DNA of 64,000 bases from Strigamia acuminata (Eukaryota > Arthropoda > Chilopoda > Geophilomorpha > Linotaeniidae): NCBI GenBank assembly GCA_949358305.1, contig OX442314.1, positions 34,837,608 to 34,901,607 of the forward strand. Direction: 5' to 3'. A program made the position numbers and the translations under genes. Position 1 is the first letter of the stretch. Every line of letters starts with the position of its first letter. Shown piece after piece: positions 63,369 through 64,000 of this stretch. The notes beneath the pieces are model-generated. The model worked only from the letters and a program-made list of their open reading frames with translations. It was not told where the DNA came from and did not search any database.

Positions 63369-64000
63369 ATGCATCGTCTAGCACGGCACCACAAACAGGT
63401 AAGCAAAACACGATAAACTCTCAAAAAAACATCAAAATAATGTCAAATTTTTATTTCTATTTAAGATGGGGATATTTATTCTGCTTCTGTGTTTAATTCC
63501 GGTCTCGCAAACCGAAGAATTCGCCGTAAATATCACGGAAACGACGAGCGAAGCGCCGCTAAATCTGCAAGTAAGCAGCGAAGCGCCGTTCACGCAATTA
63601 ATCAACGATCTGTTCGCGAATAACGAAACAACAAGTTCATCCCCGGTCGAAGCAACGAGTTTAATAGCATCGGATGACGCGGACGAGGGGAACGTGACTA
63701 GTGGGGCGAGGAAAGGACGATTGGTGAACGGTAATTGGGACACGAGGGAATTGGCCCTGCAATTCCACGGCTCTCCCGTGTTCGCGTCGGGTTTTCAGCC
63801 CATCCTCCCGCCGCCCGAGACTGTCGTCACTGCAACCGAGGGGATCTCGATTCCTGCGATCCAAACCCAGAACCAGTTCTCCACTGTGACGCCATCCGAT
63901 CTCGACACGCACACAGGAAACTTCGAAGACAGAATACTCAACCCGTTCCACTCGATCAGCAATATTTTCATAAAAGATGCGCTCCGAAAGGGCCCGGACA
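63369..64000 (+). CDS. Secreted-protein gene, exons 1 and 2 (runs off the window)
   Basis: Exon 1 63369-63398 (ATG, MHRLARHHKQ, CAG|GTAAGC); exon 2 from 63466 (acceptor tttctatttaag), phase 0 and open to the last base. The second exon itself begins ATG-GGG (MGIFILLLCLIPVSQTEE), a textbook signal peptide, with exon 1 adding a basic N-region. The mature part is Ser/Thr/Glu-rich with potential N-glycosylation sites (NIT, NET, NVT) and Pro-rich stretches (FQPILPPPETVVTATEG). Codons here are GC-richer than the neighbourhood. The family is not recognised. A GTAAGC inside exon 2 (about 63572) could be an alternative donor, but the frame continues well beyond it. Confidence 0.72.

Overview
The window is eukaryotic and most like an arthropod or other invertebrate genome. 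It has spliced metazoan genes with GT-AG introns (a complete STPG2-type gene, an elongin C homologue, the C-terminal third of a cullin-5). It also has a TATA box plus TCAGT initiator promoter of arthropod style, and dense layers of LTR retrotransposons (Gypsy, Copia) and DNA transposons (Merlin, pogo-like, Tc1/mariner, hAT and MITEs). I cannot name the species.

Layout. 1-8.4 kb: the 3' part of a large Gypsy element (element 1): gag end, -1 frameshift site, pol, a spliced third ORF, polypurine tract, LTR. 8.6-10.7 kb: a four-exon minus-strand gene for an unfamiliar zinc-ribbon membrane protein, its last exon lying between two minisatellites that share one core. 10.96-14.68 kb: an 11-exon STPG2 gene, head to head with it. 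15.7-19.7 kb: an intronless divergent elongin C and a 5'-less cullin-5 ORF, separated by a three-deep nest of transposons and a THAP-domain remnant. 19.7-34.5 kb: a transposon graveyard with two Merlin elements (one split by a pogo-like element), a Gypsy protease fragment, a Copia gag fused to a Gypsy ORF3 remnant, Tc1/mariner relics, a second Copia fragment, a hAT MITE with a perfect 8-bp target duplication, and a coiled-coil ORF hit near its end by a Tc1-like element.

34.68-49.58 kb: a complete 14.9-kb Gypsy element (element 2) with LTRs that differ at about three positions by eye, a 4-bp target duplication (AGCT), an exceptionally long coiled-coil/RS-like Gag, pol, and a spliced ORF3 with an RS-like region. 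It sits inside an older MITE. Despite the young LTRs, its ORFs carry two in-frame stops and three frame changes. 49.6-56.4 kb: a gene-poor stretch, G+T-rich on the plus strand to about 55 kb, ending in an orphan LTR edge with an 18-nt tRNA-Pro-like primer site. 56.4-63.2 kb: decayed coding blocks, a mariner relic and local tandem repeats. 63.27 kb to the end: promoter and first exons of a secreted-protein gene that runs off the window.

The most novel observation is the third ORF of the Gypsy elements. Three divergent copies (4.8-7.7, 27.1-28.7 and 45.0-48.6 kb) share the same conserved blocks, and two share the same short-exon/intron layout. None shows the signal peptide or membrane anchor expected of an Env protein. 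The proximity of two subunits of the same ubiquitin ligase type (elongin C and cullin-5) is the most interesting host observation.
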